DNA of 64,000 bases. Origin: Clostridiales bacterium (GTDB lineage Bacteria > Bacillota > Clostridia > Monoglobales > Monoglobaceae). Both the position numbers and the translations under genes were made by a program. This document shows positions 51,832 to 61,700 of this stretch, in pieces; position 1 is the first letter of the stretch, and each line of letters opens with the position of its first letter. The notes below the pieces were generated by a model. It saw only the letters and a program-made list of their open reading frames with translations. It did no database searches and was not told the origin of the DNA. The DNA lies in assembly GCA_019419865.1 (NCBI GenBank), contig JAHZIG010000003.1, positions 62,001 to 126,000 of the forward strand, written 5' to 3'.

Positions 51832-52152
51832 ATGGATGAGTTAACAAGGCTTATAAAGCAGGAAATCAAGAAAAAGTACAAAAGCGTACGTCAGTTCTCG
51901 TTTGCGATCGGAGTTGCGCAGACCACGGTTGTAAGCGCTCTTAAGAACGGCGTAAGCGGAACGGCGTTCAGCACGGTAATGAAAATGTGTAAGGCTCTGG
52001 ACATACAGGTGTTCGAGTACGAGACTCCCTTAGTTATCAACGACGACGTTATCTCTATGGTTCGTAAGTACAACAGCTTGGACAAGCTGGCTACGCATAC
52101 TGTACGCACCGTATTGGACGTTGAGTATCAGCGTTGTCAAGAGGACAATTAA
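51832..52152 (+). CDS. Small XRE-like HTH protein, copy B
   Basis: The protein has 106 residues. MDELTRLIKQEIKKKYKSVRQFSFAIGVAQTTVVSALKNGVSGTAFSTVMKMCKALDIQVFEY aligns by eye throughout with copy A, including the tail MVRKYNSLDKLATHTVRTVLDVEYQRCQ. Codons resemble those of the highly expressed surface protein (CGT, AAG, GTA), so it may be abundant. The start follows GGGGGTG by about seven bases. Role unknown; the pair may regulate the neighbouring envelope genes, but nothing proves it. Confidence 0.85.
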   Translation: MDELTRLIKQEIKKKYKSVRQFSFAIGVAQTTVVSALKNGVSGTAFSTVMKMCKALDIQVFEYETPLVINDDVISMVRKYNSLDKLATHTVRTVLDVEYQRCQEDN

Positions 52153-52271
52153 TCCGAAAACGATTTAAAACGCCTTAGTTTTAAGCTTATAATAGCGGAT
52201 TAGTACACATTTTCCCTAAAGACTGAAAAGTCGAACTCACCAAATTCAGATTATTAAAAACAACCAAACAC

Positions 52272-52310
52272 AAAAGCTCCATGTCCGAATACGACCGGGA
52301 GCTTTTATTT
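52272..52310 (+). terminator. Terminator of second HTH gene
   Basis: AAAAGCTCC (52272-52280) pairs with GGGAGCTTTT (52297-52306, allowing one extra G), followed by ATTTATT. Confidence 0.75.
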
Positions 52311-52703
52311 ATTGTCCGTTTCGGCATTGTCCGTCTCGGCGGTTTAAATCAAAAGAATTTTACTATTATATTAAATTTATCGGTATTATATTTACAATAT
52401 AATTTTATTAAGATATAATATAAAAATACAATGCAATCTATTAAAGCGGACGGCGCGGAGGAGTTGCTATCGTCTCAGAGCGGCGAAGTTCGGTTTGCGG
52501 CTCTCTCGTATGCGGTTTTTCGGCGCGGACGGATCGGGTATTTTAACCGGCAGGGTCTAATACCCCGGCTGAGCGAAAAGCGGGAACGCCGAACGCGTTC
52601 TCAAGACCGCCGTCGAGTTAAAGCGCCGCCGGCGCAGGGCGATCGAGGCTCCGCGCGAATTGTATAATAAGACTGTCCTTATAAAATAACGAGGTAGATA
52701 TAT
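52311..52703. other. Gap before murJ with GC-rich patch
   Basis: Apart from a short ORF without ribosome site I see no gene. The half from 52440 to 52650 is markedly GC-rich. A TATAAT (52663-52668) about 36 bases before the murJ start may be its -10, but no good -35 is visible. Confidence 0.4.
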
Positions 52704-54272
52704 ATGTCAAAAATTGAAAAGGGGAAAAAGGCCGTTAAATCGATAAGTATAATGGCCGTACTGATAACGCTGGCGAAGTTCCTCGGTCTGCTTAGAGAGA
52801 TGCTGATAGCGAGCATCTACGGACAGGGATACGCTTCGGACGTTATAAATTCGGCCACGCAGATACCGTTGTTGTTTTTCGATATGGTGCTCGGAGTAGC
52901 GATACTTTCGACCTTTGTTCCGATATTCAACAGAAATTTAGAAAAACGCGGAAAAGAAGCCGCGATGCATTTTGCGAATAATTTTATAACCATAGTGTGC
53001 TCGATCGCGCTTTTGGCGGCGATATTGGGCTCGATTTTCGCGGAGCCTATAGTAAGGGTCATAGCGCCCGGATACGCCGAGGTTCCGGGAAAGATCGAGG
53101 AGACGTCGAAACTGCTTAGGATACTGTTCCCGTCCATCGCGTTCACGGCTACCGCTTACGTCGTGGTGGGGATACTCCAGTCGTTCGGCGAGTTTACCGT
53201 GCCGTCGCTCATCAGCGTAGTGTCCAACGCCATTATGATAGCTTACCTGCTGATATTCAGGGATAAGCTGGGGCTTACAGGCGTCGCGGTATCTATGCTC
53301 GTCGGCTGGGCGGCGCAGCTGTTCTTTCAGCTCCCCTGGCTTAAGAAGACCGGGTTTAAGTATCGGGCGACCTTTAATTTAAGAGACGGAGACATAAAAG
53401 ATGCGCTAAAACTTGCGATACCGGTGCTGATAAGCTCCTGGGTTCAGCCGCTTTGCAACGTGATAAACATGTCGTTTGGCTCCGGACTCGGCGACGGCGC
53501 GGTTTCAGCGCTCAATTGGGCGAATAAGATATATATAATCATGGTCGGGATATTCGCTTATGCGATAACCAACTTCATATTCCCTAAGCTGTCGAGACTC
53601 AGCTCCGGGGATAACGACGAAGCTTTCGCCGAGACGACCAGGATGTCGGTTGACTGGATAATCTTTATAATAGCCTTGGTCTCGGCGCTGTTTTTGGCGC
53701 TCTCCAACCCCATTATAAGCGTGGTGTTTGAGCGCGGTTCGTTCACCGAAGAATCGACGGCTATCACAGGTTCGGCGCTCTTCTTCTATTCGTGGGGAAT
53801 GGTCGGCTACGCTATATGCGAGGCGCTCAATAAGAGCTTTTACGCGATCCAGGACGGAAAGACTCCTATGTATACCTCGATATTCGGAGTTATTGTAAAC
53901 ATAGCCTGCGCGGCGATATTTGTCGTTGCGCTGGGCATAGGGATACAGGGGCTGGCGCTTGCGAGCGCCATAAGTTCGAACGCTATAGCGGTAGCGCTGA
54001 TGATAATGATAAACAAGCGCAGACCGGGAATTATCAATTTGGAGTTCCTCGTGAATATTCTGAAGATACTGATCTCGGGCGCGGCGGCGTTTGCGGTCTC
54101 GAAGTTGATCTATGTCGCAATTGACCCTATATTGGGAAGCGGAACGATACTCACTTTGGTCAAATTGTGTATTGCGGCGGCTCCCGCTTGCGTGGTATAC
54201 TTGATTTTATCGTGGATACTCGGCGTTACTGAGATAAAAACTGCGAGAGAAAAGCTTTTAAAACGGGATTAG
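52704..54272 (+). CDS. murJ: Lipid II flippase MurJ (MviN family)
   Basis: The protein has 522 residues with 14 predicted transmembrane helices (MOP superfamily). Conserved MurJ features are KFLGLLREMLIASIYGQGYASDVINSA (helix 1 with R-E), IRVIAPGY-like VRVIAPGY, LLRILFPSIAFTATAYVVVGILQSFG, GAVSALNWANKIYIIMVGIFAYAITNFIFPKLSRL and FERGSFTEEST. MurJ transports undecaprenyl-pyrophosphate-linked precursors to the outer face; in this context it could instead flip the repeat unit of the polymer made by the next genes. The gene starts the envelope-polymer cluster, with a weak AACGAGG ribosome site. Confidence 0.94.
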   Translation: MSKIEKGKKAVKSISIMAVLITLAKFLGLLREMLIASIYGQGYASDVINSATQIPLLFFDMVLGVAILSTFVPIFNRNLEKRGKEAAMHFANNFITIVCSIALLAAILGSIFAEPIVRVIAPGYAEVPGKIEETSKLLRILFPSIAFTATAYVVVGILQSFGEFTVPSLISVVSNAIMIAYLLIFRDKLGLTGVAVSMLVGWAAQLFFQLPWLKKTGFKYRATFNLRDGDIKDALKLAIPVLISSWVQPLCNVINMSFGSGLGDGAVSALNWANKIYIIMVGIFAYAITNFIFPKLSRLSSGDNDEAFAETTRMSVDWIIFIIALVSALFLALSNPIISVVFERGSFTEESTAITGSALFFYSWGMVGYAICEALNKSFYAIQDGKTPMYTSIFGVIVNIACAAIFVVALGIGIQGLALASAISSNAIAVALMIMINKRRPGIINLEFLVNILKILISGAAAFAVSKLIYVAIDPILGSGTILTLVKLCIAAAPACVVYLILSWILGVTEIKTAREKLLKRD

Positions 54273-54446
54273 ATATAAAAACTTCTATTTAGCCGCCATA
54301 CCCGGGCGCGAATAGATCGGCCTTCGATACGCGCGCGGCGTAAATATCGTATTCGCGCCGACGGGGGTTTAGACGGACATATTTATCGGCGTATGAGCCG
54401 GATATTAAAGTCATACGACTATGAAAAAGAAAGTAGGTTGCTTAAT

Positions 54447-56390
54447 ATGAATAGCATGGGTTATTTCCAAACGATTTGGTTTTTCATATGGGGAATAATC
54501 AAAAAGAGCGGGATATATAAACTGCTTCGCCGTATATACGACGCGATCGCCGGGGCCTGGAACAGGAGCGGGATAACCGGTCTGTTCAGACGCGGATTCT
54601 TCTCCGATGAGGCGCTCAAAAAGAGCGCGGCGGGCCGCGCGCTCGGTTCGGTCTTTACGTTTCTCGGCTTTTTACAGGAAAAGAGCTGCTGCAGAATGAA
54701 AGAGCGCATCGACGACAGCGCGACCGTTAGGGTCTGCAATTATTATCTGCACAATTTGCTCGCGCTCAACACAAGGTTTATAGGGATCTTAGCGGCCGGT
54801 ATAGGCGTCGGCTTATGCGCCGCGGGTTTCGCGATCGGTTCTTATCCCGCGTTTTACGTATACGCGATCATTGCGGTAGGCGCTTTGATCTCGATATTCG
54901 ACGTGAATCTGACCGAATATTTAAAGGATTCCGCGCTGGTCAAGTTGGTTTCGTATCTTACGGGCATTGAATTTTCGTTTAAGATCTTTTACGGCGCCAA
55001 GACCGCCGGTAAAAAAAGGCTGTTCGTCGCCGCTCTCTTCGGCTTAGTCGCGGGCGCCGCGGGCGGAGTTTTGGGAAACCCGCTGTATACCGCGCTTTTG
55101 ATATGCGGTCTTTTCGGCGTGTTCCTTACTCTGTATAAGGTCGAGGCCGGAGTGTATTTTACGGTATTTTTAGCGCCTCTCGCTCCGACCATGGTCATGG
55201 TCGGGATGTCGGTCTTAAGTCTGATGTCGCTGATAGTGAAATCTATCACGACCAAAGGCTTTAAGTGGAAATTCGACGGCATGGGCTTTTTGATTTTAGG
55301 TTTGATAGTCGTATATATATTCGGAGTGATAAACTCGTTCGCGGTGTTCAACAGTTTGAGCATCTGGTGTATATACTTTGCGTTTATGGCGTTTTACTTC
55401 GTAGTAATAAATACGGTAAAGACGAAGAAACAGCTTTTCGATATACTGACGATATTCGCCATATCCGGTACCCTCGTCTGCCTTTACGGCATAGCTCAGT
55501 ATGTGTTTGGCTGGAACGTTACGCAGGCGTGGATGGATGAGGAGATGTTCAGCGATATCTCGATGCGCGTGTATTCAACGCTTGAGAACCCAAACGTATT
55601 GGGCGAATATATCCTGCTCGTTCTTCCGGTCAGCGTCGGTCTGATCTGGGCGAAGGACAAGCCGATCCAAAAGCTGATATGCCTCCTTATGGCGGGCGTG
55701 ATGTTCGTCACATTGATATTGACTTTCTCGCGCGGTTGTTGGATAGGCTTTGTGTTGTCGGCGGCGGTGTTTGTGACGTTCGCTTACGGAAAGCTGTGGG
55801 GATTGCTGCTGATAGCTCTGCCGTTTTTGCCTATGGTCTTGCCGGAGAGTATAATCAACAGGATACTCAGTATAGGAAACATGGAGGATTCGTCGACTTC
55901 TTACCGCGTATATATTTGGCTCGGTTCGTTGGCGATGATAAAGGATTTCTGGCTGTCCGGTATCGGTTTCGGTTCGGCCGCGTTTACGCAGGTTTACCCG
56001 TTCTATTCATACAGCGGGATAGTCGCGCCGCATTCGCATAATATGTTCCTCCAGATCCTGGTGGAGACGGGAGCGGTCGGAATAGCGACCTTCATTTTGA
56101 TATGTATCTATTTCGTCAAAAAGTTGGCGGGAGGATTTAACGCATACAGAGGATGCGTAGAAGACGGTAAGCCGGTCAAAAAGAACAACAAATTCTCTAT
56201 TATGATACTGGCGATAGGCGCCGGAGTGATGGGATTTTTGCTGCAGGGAATGTTTGATAACTGCTTCTATAACTATAGAGTGTTTATGATATTCTGGTAT
56301 ACGCTCGCGCTGGGAATGGCCTGCGTGTACATAGCCAAGAATACGTATAAAAACAGCGAAGCCGAGAAAGGAGGAGCCGAGGATGATTAA
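54447..56390 (+). CDS. O-antigen ligase/polymerase-like membrane protein
   Basis: The protein has 647 residues from ATG at 54447, which follows AGTAGG; an in-frame ATG at 54393 would add 18 residues but has no ribosome site. About 12 hydrophobic helices are predicted. The central-to-C-terminal half has the Wzy_C signature: TLENPNVLGEYILLVLPVSVG, LTFSRGCWIGFVLS, STSYRVYIWLGSLAMIKDFWLSGIGFGSAAFTQVYP and APHSHNMFLQILVETGAVG (the conserved Arg, His and Glu). Such proteins polymerise or ligate polysaccharide onto a lipid or wall acceptor. It follows murJ and overlaps the glycosyltransferase gene by eight bases, so it likely handles a cell-surface polymer. Confidence 0.9.
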   Translation: MNSMGYFQTIWFFIWGIIKKSGIYKLLRRIYDAIAGAWNRSGITGLFRRGFFSDEALKKSAAGRALGSVFTFLGFLQEKSCCRMKERIDDSATVRVCNYYLHNLLALNTRFIGILAAGIGVGLCAAGFAIGSYPAFYVYAIIAVGALISIFDVNLTEYLKDSALVKLVSYLTGIEFSFKIFYGAKTAGKKRLFVAALFGLVAGAAGGVLGNPLYTALLICGLFGVFLTLYKVEAGVYFTVFLAPLAPTMVMVGMSVLSLMSLIVKSITTKGFKWKFDGMGFLILGLIVVYIFGVINSFAVFNSLSIWCIYFAFMAFYFVVINTVKTKKQLFDILTIFAISGTLVCLYGIAQYVFGWNVTQAWMDEEMFSDISMRVYSTLENPNVLGEYILLVLPVSVGLIWAKDKPIQKLICLLMAGVMFVTLILTFSRGCWIGFVLSAAVFVTFAYGKLWGLLLIALPFLPMVLPESIINRILSIGNMEDSSTSYRVYIWLGSLAMIKDFWLSGIGFGSAAFTQVYPFYSYSGIVAPHSHNMFLQILVETGAVGIATFILICIYFVKKLAGGFNAYRGCVEDGKPVKKNNKFSIMILAIGAGVMGFLLQGMFDNCFYNYRVFMIFWYTLALGMACVYIAKNTYKNSEAEKGGAEDD

Positions 56391-57522
56391 AGTCGTTGAA
56401 GTTTCGTCCGACTCCAATATCGGCGGCGCGGGCAAGTGCATACTGACGTTTTTGAGGACTTACGACAGAAGTAAGTTCGACGTGTCGGTCATAATCCCGG
56501 TCGGCAGCAAGCTGAAACCGGAGATAAAGGCGCTCGGAACGAGGGTCTACGAGCTTGAGGATCTGGCGGAAAAATCGCTCGATCTGAAAGCCGTGTCAAA
56601 ACTCAAGCGGCTGTTTAAGCAGATCAGACCCGATATAGTCCACACCCATGCGAGCATGTCGGCAAGGCTGGCGGCGAAGCAGTGCGGGATCAAGACGGTA
56701 TATACGAGACACAGCGTGTTTCCGCCCCCGGCTAAGATATCGAAGGGCGTCGGAAAACTCATAAACGGATTTATAAACAACCATACCGCGGATAGGATAA
56801 TCGCGGTGGCCGAGGCCGCGAAGGACAATCTCACGGCTACGGGAGTGGACGAGAAAAAGATAGACGTAGTATTAAACGGCGTGGACGCGCTGAAACCTTT
56901 CGATCCGGAAACGCTCGGCAAGACGAAAGAGAAATATGGGATAAGACCGGGGCAGAAGACGGCGGCGATAGTCGCGAGGCTCAACGAAGTTAAAGGACAC
57001 AAGTATTTCGTCGAGGCGGCCGAGATAATAAAGAAACGCGGTCTGGATATGAAGTTCCTGATCGCCGGTACGGGCGAGACGGAGGACGAGATACGCGGAC
57101 TGATAAAGGAAAAGGGTCTTGAGGATACGGTCGTTATGCTCGGATTCTTAAACGACGTGGAGCCGCTGATGAACGTTATGGACATACAGGTCAACTGTTC
57201 GTTCGGGACGGAGGCGACGAGTCTTTCGCTGCTCGAAGGCATGAGTCTCGGCAAGCCGGCGGTGGTCACCGACTTCGGAGGAAATCCCGGAGTGATCAAG
57301 GACGGAGTAAACGGGTATCTGGTTCCGACTCGCGATCCAAAGGCGCTTGCCGACAGAATAGAAAAACTTGCTTCGGACGACGAGCTGTATTCCCGGATAA
57401 GCAAAAACTGTTTGGAGATATATGCGAAGACTTTTACATCTGAAGCGAACGCAAGAAAAATCGAAGAGATATATAATCAGTTGTATAAATCAATAAAAAA
57501 TAACGGAGGTAACAGCAGATGA
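56383..57522 (+). CDS. GT4 family glycosyltransferase
   Basis: The protein has 379 residues with the GT-B fold. The N-terminal domain has VSSDSNIGGAGKCILTFLRTYDRSKFDVSVIIP and DIVHTHASMSARLAAK. The C-terminal donor domain has AAIVARLNEVKGHKYFVEAAEIIKKRG, FLIAGTGETEDEIRGLIKEKGLEDTVVMLGF, and the EX7E motif in TEATSLSLLEGMSLGKPAVVTDFGGNPGVI. These use nucleotide sugars to build surface glycans. The preceding ligase gene overlaps by eight bases and the next gene by four, so the cluster is translated as a unit. Confidence 0.94.
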   Translation: MIKVVEVSSDSNIGGAGKCILTFLRTYDRSKFDVSVIIPVGSKLKPEIKALGTRVYELEDLAEKSLDLKAVSKLKRLFKQIRPDIVHTHASMSARLAAKQCGIKTVYTRHSVFPPPAKISKGVGKLINGFINNHTADRIIAVAEAAKDNLTATGVDEKKIDVVLNGVDALKPFDPETLGKTKEKYGIRPGQKTAAIVARLNEVKGHKYFVEAAEIIKKRGLDMKFLIAGTGETEDEIRGLIKEKGLEDTVVMLGFLNDVEPLMNVMDIQVNCSFGTEATSLSLLEGMSLGKPAVVTDFGGNPGVIKDGVNGYLVPTRDPKALADRIEKLASDDELYSRISKNCLEIYAKTFTSEANARKIEEIYNQLYKSIKNNGGNSR

Positions 57523-58013
57523 AAGCAAAGTTTAACGCTATAGACGCGCTGATAATAATAGCGGTAATAGCCGTTATAGCCGTAGGCGTTTTATATTTTA
57601 GAACCCTTACTCCCGGAAATACCGGATCCGGAACGGCGTCTAAAGGAACCGTACAGATAGAGCTTGCCAACGAAGAGGAATATTTGACCGAACTGCCTAA
57701 GGAAGGCGACGAGGTTACGATCGGAGTCAGAGAAAAAGCGAGAGGCACGGTGTCTAAGGTAACGGTTGAGCCGGCCGAAATGGTCGCGTACGATCTAAAC
57801 GAAGGCGCGGCAAATATCAGCGTGATCCCCGACAGATACGATATATACATCGACGTCGAGGTCGACGCGGTGGATACCGGTTCGCAGATCGAAGTAGACG
57901 GCGTTCCGCTTAGAGTCGGCGTTTCGGACGCGATAAGAAGCCGTGGCTGGGCGGGATACGGATACATAACGGGAGTAGACTTAGAGATAGAGGAGGATGG
58001 AAGCGATGCTTAA
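57519..58013 (+). CDS. DUF4330 protein, copy A
   Basis: The protein has 164 residues. One N-terminal transmembrane helix (about 7-26) is followed by an extracytoplasmic beta-rich domain of about 130 residues. The family (DUF4330) has no known function but regularly accompanies polysaccharide genes, as I recall. It begins with ATG overlapping the glycosyltransferase stop by four bases and is followed by a paralogue that overlaps by eight bases. It may be a periplasmic-side partner of the ligase. Confidence 0.82.
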   Translation: MKAKFNAIDALIIIAVIAVIAVGVLYFRTLTPGNTGSGTASKGTVQIELANEEEYLTELPKEGDEVTIGVREKARGTVSKVTVEPAEMVAYDLNEGAANISVIPDRYDIYIDVEVDAVDTGSQIEVDGVPLRVGVSDAIRSRGWAGYGYITGVDLEIEEDGSDA

Positions 58014-58500
58014 TAAAGACGGTAAATTGTTCGGCAAAATAAGTATAATCGACATAATAGTCGTCGTTATAATAATCGCGCTCGCTATCGGCGTATACGC
58101 GAGGTATACTTCAAACAGCGACGCGGCCGCGTCGTCGGAGGCCGCTTCTATCGAGTATGTTTACGAGGTAAAGAGCGTAAGAGATTTCACTATCGACGCG
58201 CTCGAGAAACTGGGACCGGTCTACGACGACGATACAAAAGAATATCTGGGCGAGGTGGTAGACGTTACGGCGGAGCCTTCGCAGATGGAGATCTCCCTCG
58301 TCAGCGGTCAGTATACTATGGTCGAGGTTCCGGAGAGATACGACGTTTACGTTACGATCAGAGTCGACGGCGAAGTCAACGCGCTCGGATATTATACTTC
58401 GACCAATACGTATTTAGGCGCAGGCTCGACGTTTAATATGAATTTTAAGTACGCAAGCACAAACGGGAAGATAGTTTCTATATCGCAGGTTGAAGAATAG
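58006..58500 (+). CDS. DUF4330 protein, copy B
   Basis: The protein has 164 residues from ATG at 58006, nine bases after AGGAGG; an ATG at 57997 is directly adjacent to the ribosome site. It shows the same plan as copy A: a short cytoplasmic start, one transmembrane helix (about 16-34) and a beta-rich external domain with VDVTAEPSQMEISLVSGQYTMVEVPERYDVYVTIRVD. The two copies align by eye across their length (for example PERYDVYVTIRV with PDRYDIYIDVEV), so they probably form a heteromer. Confidence 0.82.
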   Translation: MLNKDGKLFGKISIIDIIVVVIIIALAIGVYARYTSNSDAAASSEAASIEYVYEVKSVRDFTIDALEKLGPVYDDDTKEYLGEVVDVTAEPSQMEISLVSGQYTMVEVPERYDVYVTIRVDGEVNALGYYTSTNTYLGAGSTFNMNFKYASTNGKIVSISQVEE

Positions 58501-58757
58501 CCGCGATTAGCGGCGGCGCGCAGGTCTATCTAAGAAAGATATACGTAACTTGTGGAAAAGGAGCGGTATATAGCTTTTAGATAGAGCGAGGAAATGCGTA
58601 TGAATGGGCGATAGTTATTTATGTGCGGCTCTACAGAGGAGCTTTGTCGTTTATTTGGCCGATAAAGAGGTCAAGCGGCGCCGCAGTACTTTCGGGCGTA
58701 GCGCGCTCAGGAGTATGGCGGCGTTTTTCTTATATGTAGATTTATGGCGGTGGTAAT

Positions 58758-61700
58758 ATGGGAGTAAATTGGACTGAAAAACAGCTTGAAGCGATAAACG
58801 CGAAGGGCGAGAACATACTTGTGAGCGCGGCGGCGGGAAGCGGCAAGACGGCCGTGTTGGTCGAACGCGTAATAAGAAAGATAACCGACCCCGAAAATCC
58901 GGTCCCGATAGATAGGCTGCTGGTTCTCACCTTTACCGAAGCGGCGGCTTCGGAGATGAAACAGAAAATAACGGCCGCGCTCGAAAAAGAGATGAAAAAG
59001 GACCCGGAAAATAAATTCTTAAAGGAACAGATCATGAAGGCGGGCGCGGCCGACATAAGCAACGTTCATTCGTTTTGTAAGAAAATGATATCCAATAACG
59101 TCTTTTCTGCGGCCGGAGATTCGGACGGGAGCATACCTACCGACTTTTCAATAATCCCGGAGACGGAAAACGAGATACTTCTCAAGGACGCGCTCGACGA
59201 CGTTTTGGAGAGGTATTATTCGAAGATCGACGATCTTCCATCGTTTCGGGGGCTTGTTTTGGGCTACGGCGGAGTTAAGAGCGACGGGAACTTAAGGGAT
59301 ACCGCGCTCGGATTGTATAAGTTTATAAACAGTATGGCTTCGCCCAAGCGCTGGCTGAGAGACGCGGTAGATATATACAAGGAAGTAAGCGTCCGCGGCG
59401 GCTTCAGCGGGACGAAGGCGGAGCGGCTCATACTCGGAGAGATACGCAAAACCGCGCGGGAACTTTTGGAGTGTTACGACTATATAGAACGTATCGTAGA
59501 CGACAATTTTGAGAAAGACAGACCTCATCACGCGTTTTTCGCGGAGGAGAGATTAGGGTTTGAACATCTCTACTCCGCCGCGGAAAAAGGGATCGGCGAG
59601 TTTATGGACGCGGTAAGGGAGCTTAAGTTTAAAAGCCGACTGCCGGGGATCAAGAAGGACGACGACTATCATGTAAAAGAGGCGCAGGAGCAGATAAAGT
59701 TTTATCGGGATATAGCGAAGAAGCGTTTCAGCGAAGAATTCGGCAAATATAAAACTATAGGGATAGGCGAACTGGAGGATAGGTATATAAAGACATATCC
59801 GCTGGTCAAAACGCTTAAAAATATCGTGTTGACGCTGAGACGCAGGCATATACGGCTTAAGCGGGAAAAGGGCTATCTTGATTTCAGCGATTTGGAGCAT
59901 GAGTTTATAAATCTCATATCGGATAAGGACGGGAATCCGACCCGGACCGCGCTTAAGCTGAGGGAAAAATACGAGGAGATACTGGTTGACGAGTATCAGG
60001 ATACCAATAATATTCAGGATACTATATTTAAACTCTTATCGAGAGGGAATAATATATTTATGGTCGGCGACCTGAAGCAGAGCATATACAAATTCAGAAA
60101 CGCGTCGCCCAAGCTGTTCGCCGAGAAATACGAACGCTACGGAAAAGGCGACGGGGGAAGACTGATCCGCCTTACAAATAATTTCAGGAGCCGAAAGACG
60201 GTAGTCGATACGGTAAACGGCGTATTCGAGAAGCTCATGTCCAAGCGTACCTGCGACACCGAGTACGGCGAGGACGAGAGGCTGGTATTCTCAGCCGGGT
60301 ATCTGGGCGAGGATACGGCCGACTGCCGCACCGAACTTTTGCTCACCGATTGCGACCCGAAGAATTACGAGGCGGAGAAGTATTCGGGTTATGACAAGTA
60401 TATGTTCGAGGCCGAGACGGTAGCAAGACGCATATACGATATGGTAAACGTCGAAAAAACGAGGGTATACGACAAGGAGACCGGCGAGAAGAGGCGGATC
60501 AAGTACGGCGATATTTCAATATTGATGCGTTCGGTCGGCGCCGCCGCGCCGGTGTTCGAACAGATATTCGAGGACTACGGGATACCGGTGCGCAGCGAGA
60601 AGGGGCGCGGCTATCTCGACTCCGTCGAGGTCATGACGGTCATGAACTTTTTGAGGATAATAGACAATCCGCTTCAGGACATTCCGCTGATAGCGGTCAT
60701 GCGTTCGCCCATATTCGCTTTTACGCCGGACGCGCTGGCCGAGATACGCATAGGAAAAAGAAACGGAAATTTCTATTACGCGGTCGTGGAAGCGGCCGAG
60801 AACGGCATGGAACGGGCGGCGGAATTTTTGGACGTCCTGAATAAGCTCAGAGACGAGGCCGAGTACATGGGGATCGACGAGATAGTCTGGAAGATAGTAA
60901 ACGATTTAAACTACGGCGCGATAGCGTCGGCGGCGCCGGGCGGAGAGCAGGCGGCGGCCAATTTGAAACTGTTGTTCGAGCGCGCCGCCGAGTTTGAGCG
61001 CGGCTCTATGAGCGGTCTGTTCAATTTTATGAAGTATATAGACGGCATAAAGGACGAGGCCGACTTGACTCCGGCTAAGCTGCTGGGCGAGGATATAAAC
61101 GCCGTCAATATCGTTACTATACATAAGTCGAAGGGGCTTGAGTACCCGGTCGTGTTCGTCGCGAATATGGACACGTCCGTCGCCGACAAGGCGCAGATAG
61201 TCTGGCACGAGGATCTGGGGATAGGTCTCGATTACGTAGATCCGTCGCTCAGGGTCAGATATCCCGGGCTTATGAAGGCGCTGATAAAGGCTCAGAAGAA
61301 GCGGGAGAACACGGCGGAGGAGATGCGTCTTCTGTACGTGGCGGCGACCAGAGCCAAGGAGAAGCTGATATTTTCGGCGCGGAAGCTGTCTCGGGGAAAC
61401 GGTTGGGAAAAGGCGGTATATGCTCCGGACGGAGCGCTTTCGCCGGTCTTCATAAACCGCTACTGTACGCTCAGAGACTGGACGCTGCCGGCGCTCGCCC
61501 GGCATAAGGACGCGGGCGGGCTTAAAAACACGCTCTCATTCGACGTTGCGGACGATAAGAATATGGATTTCGCTTTTGAGTTTAAATATGTAAACCACGA
61601 GACGGAGCCGTTGGAGTATGAAACGGTAAAGGCTGAGGAAAATCGGGAAAACGTCTCCAAACAGGACGCTGAAGCTGCGGATAAATCCGGCGGCGAGAGC

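Noticed and set aside
52431..52667. 78-residue plus-strand ORF before murJ
   Set aside because: No ribosome site; Arg-rich composition with no motif looks like a chance frame in GC-rich DNA.
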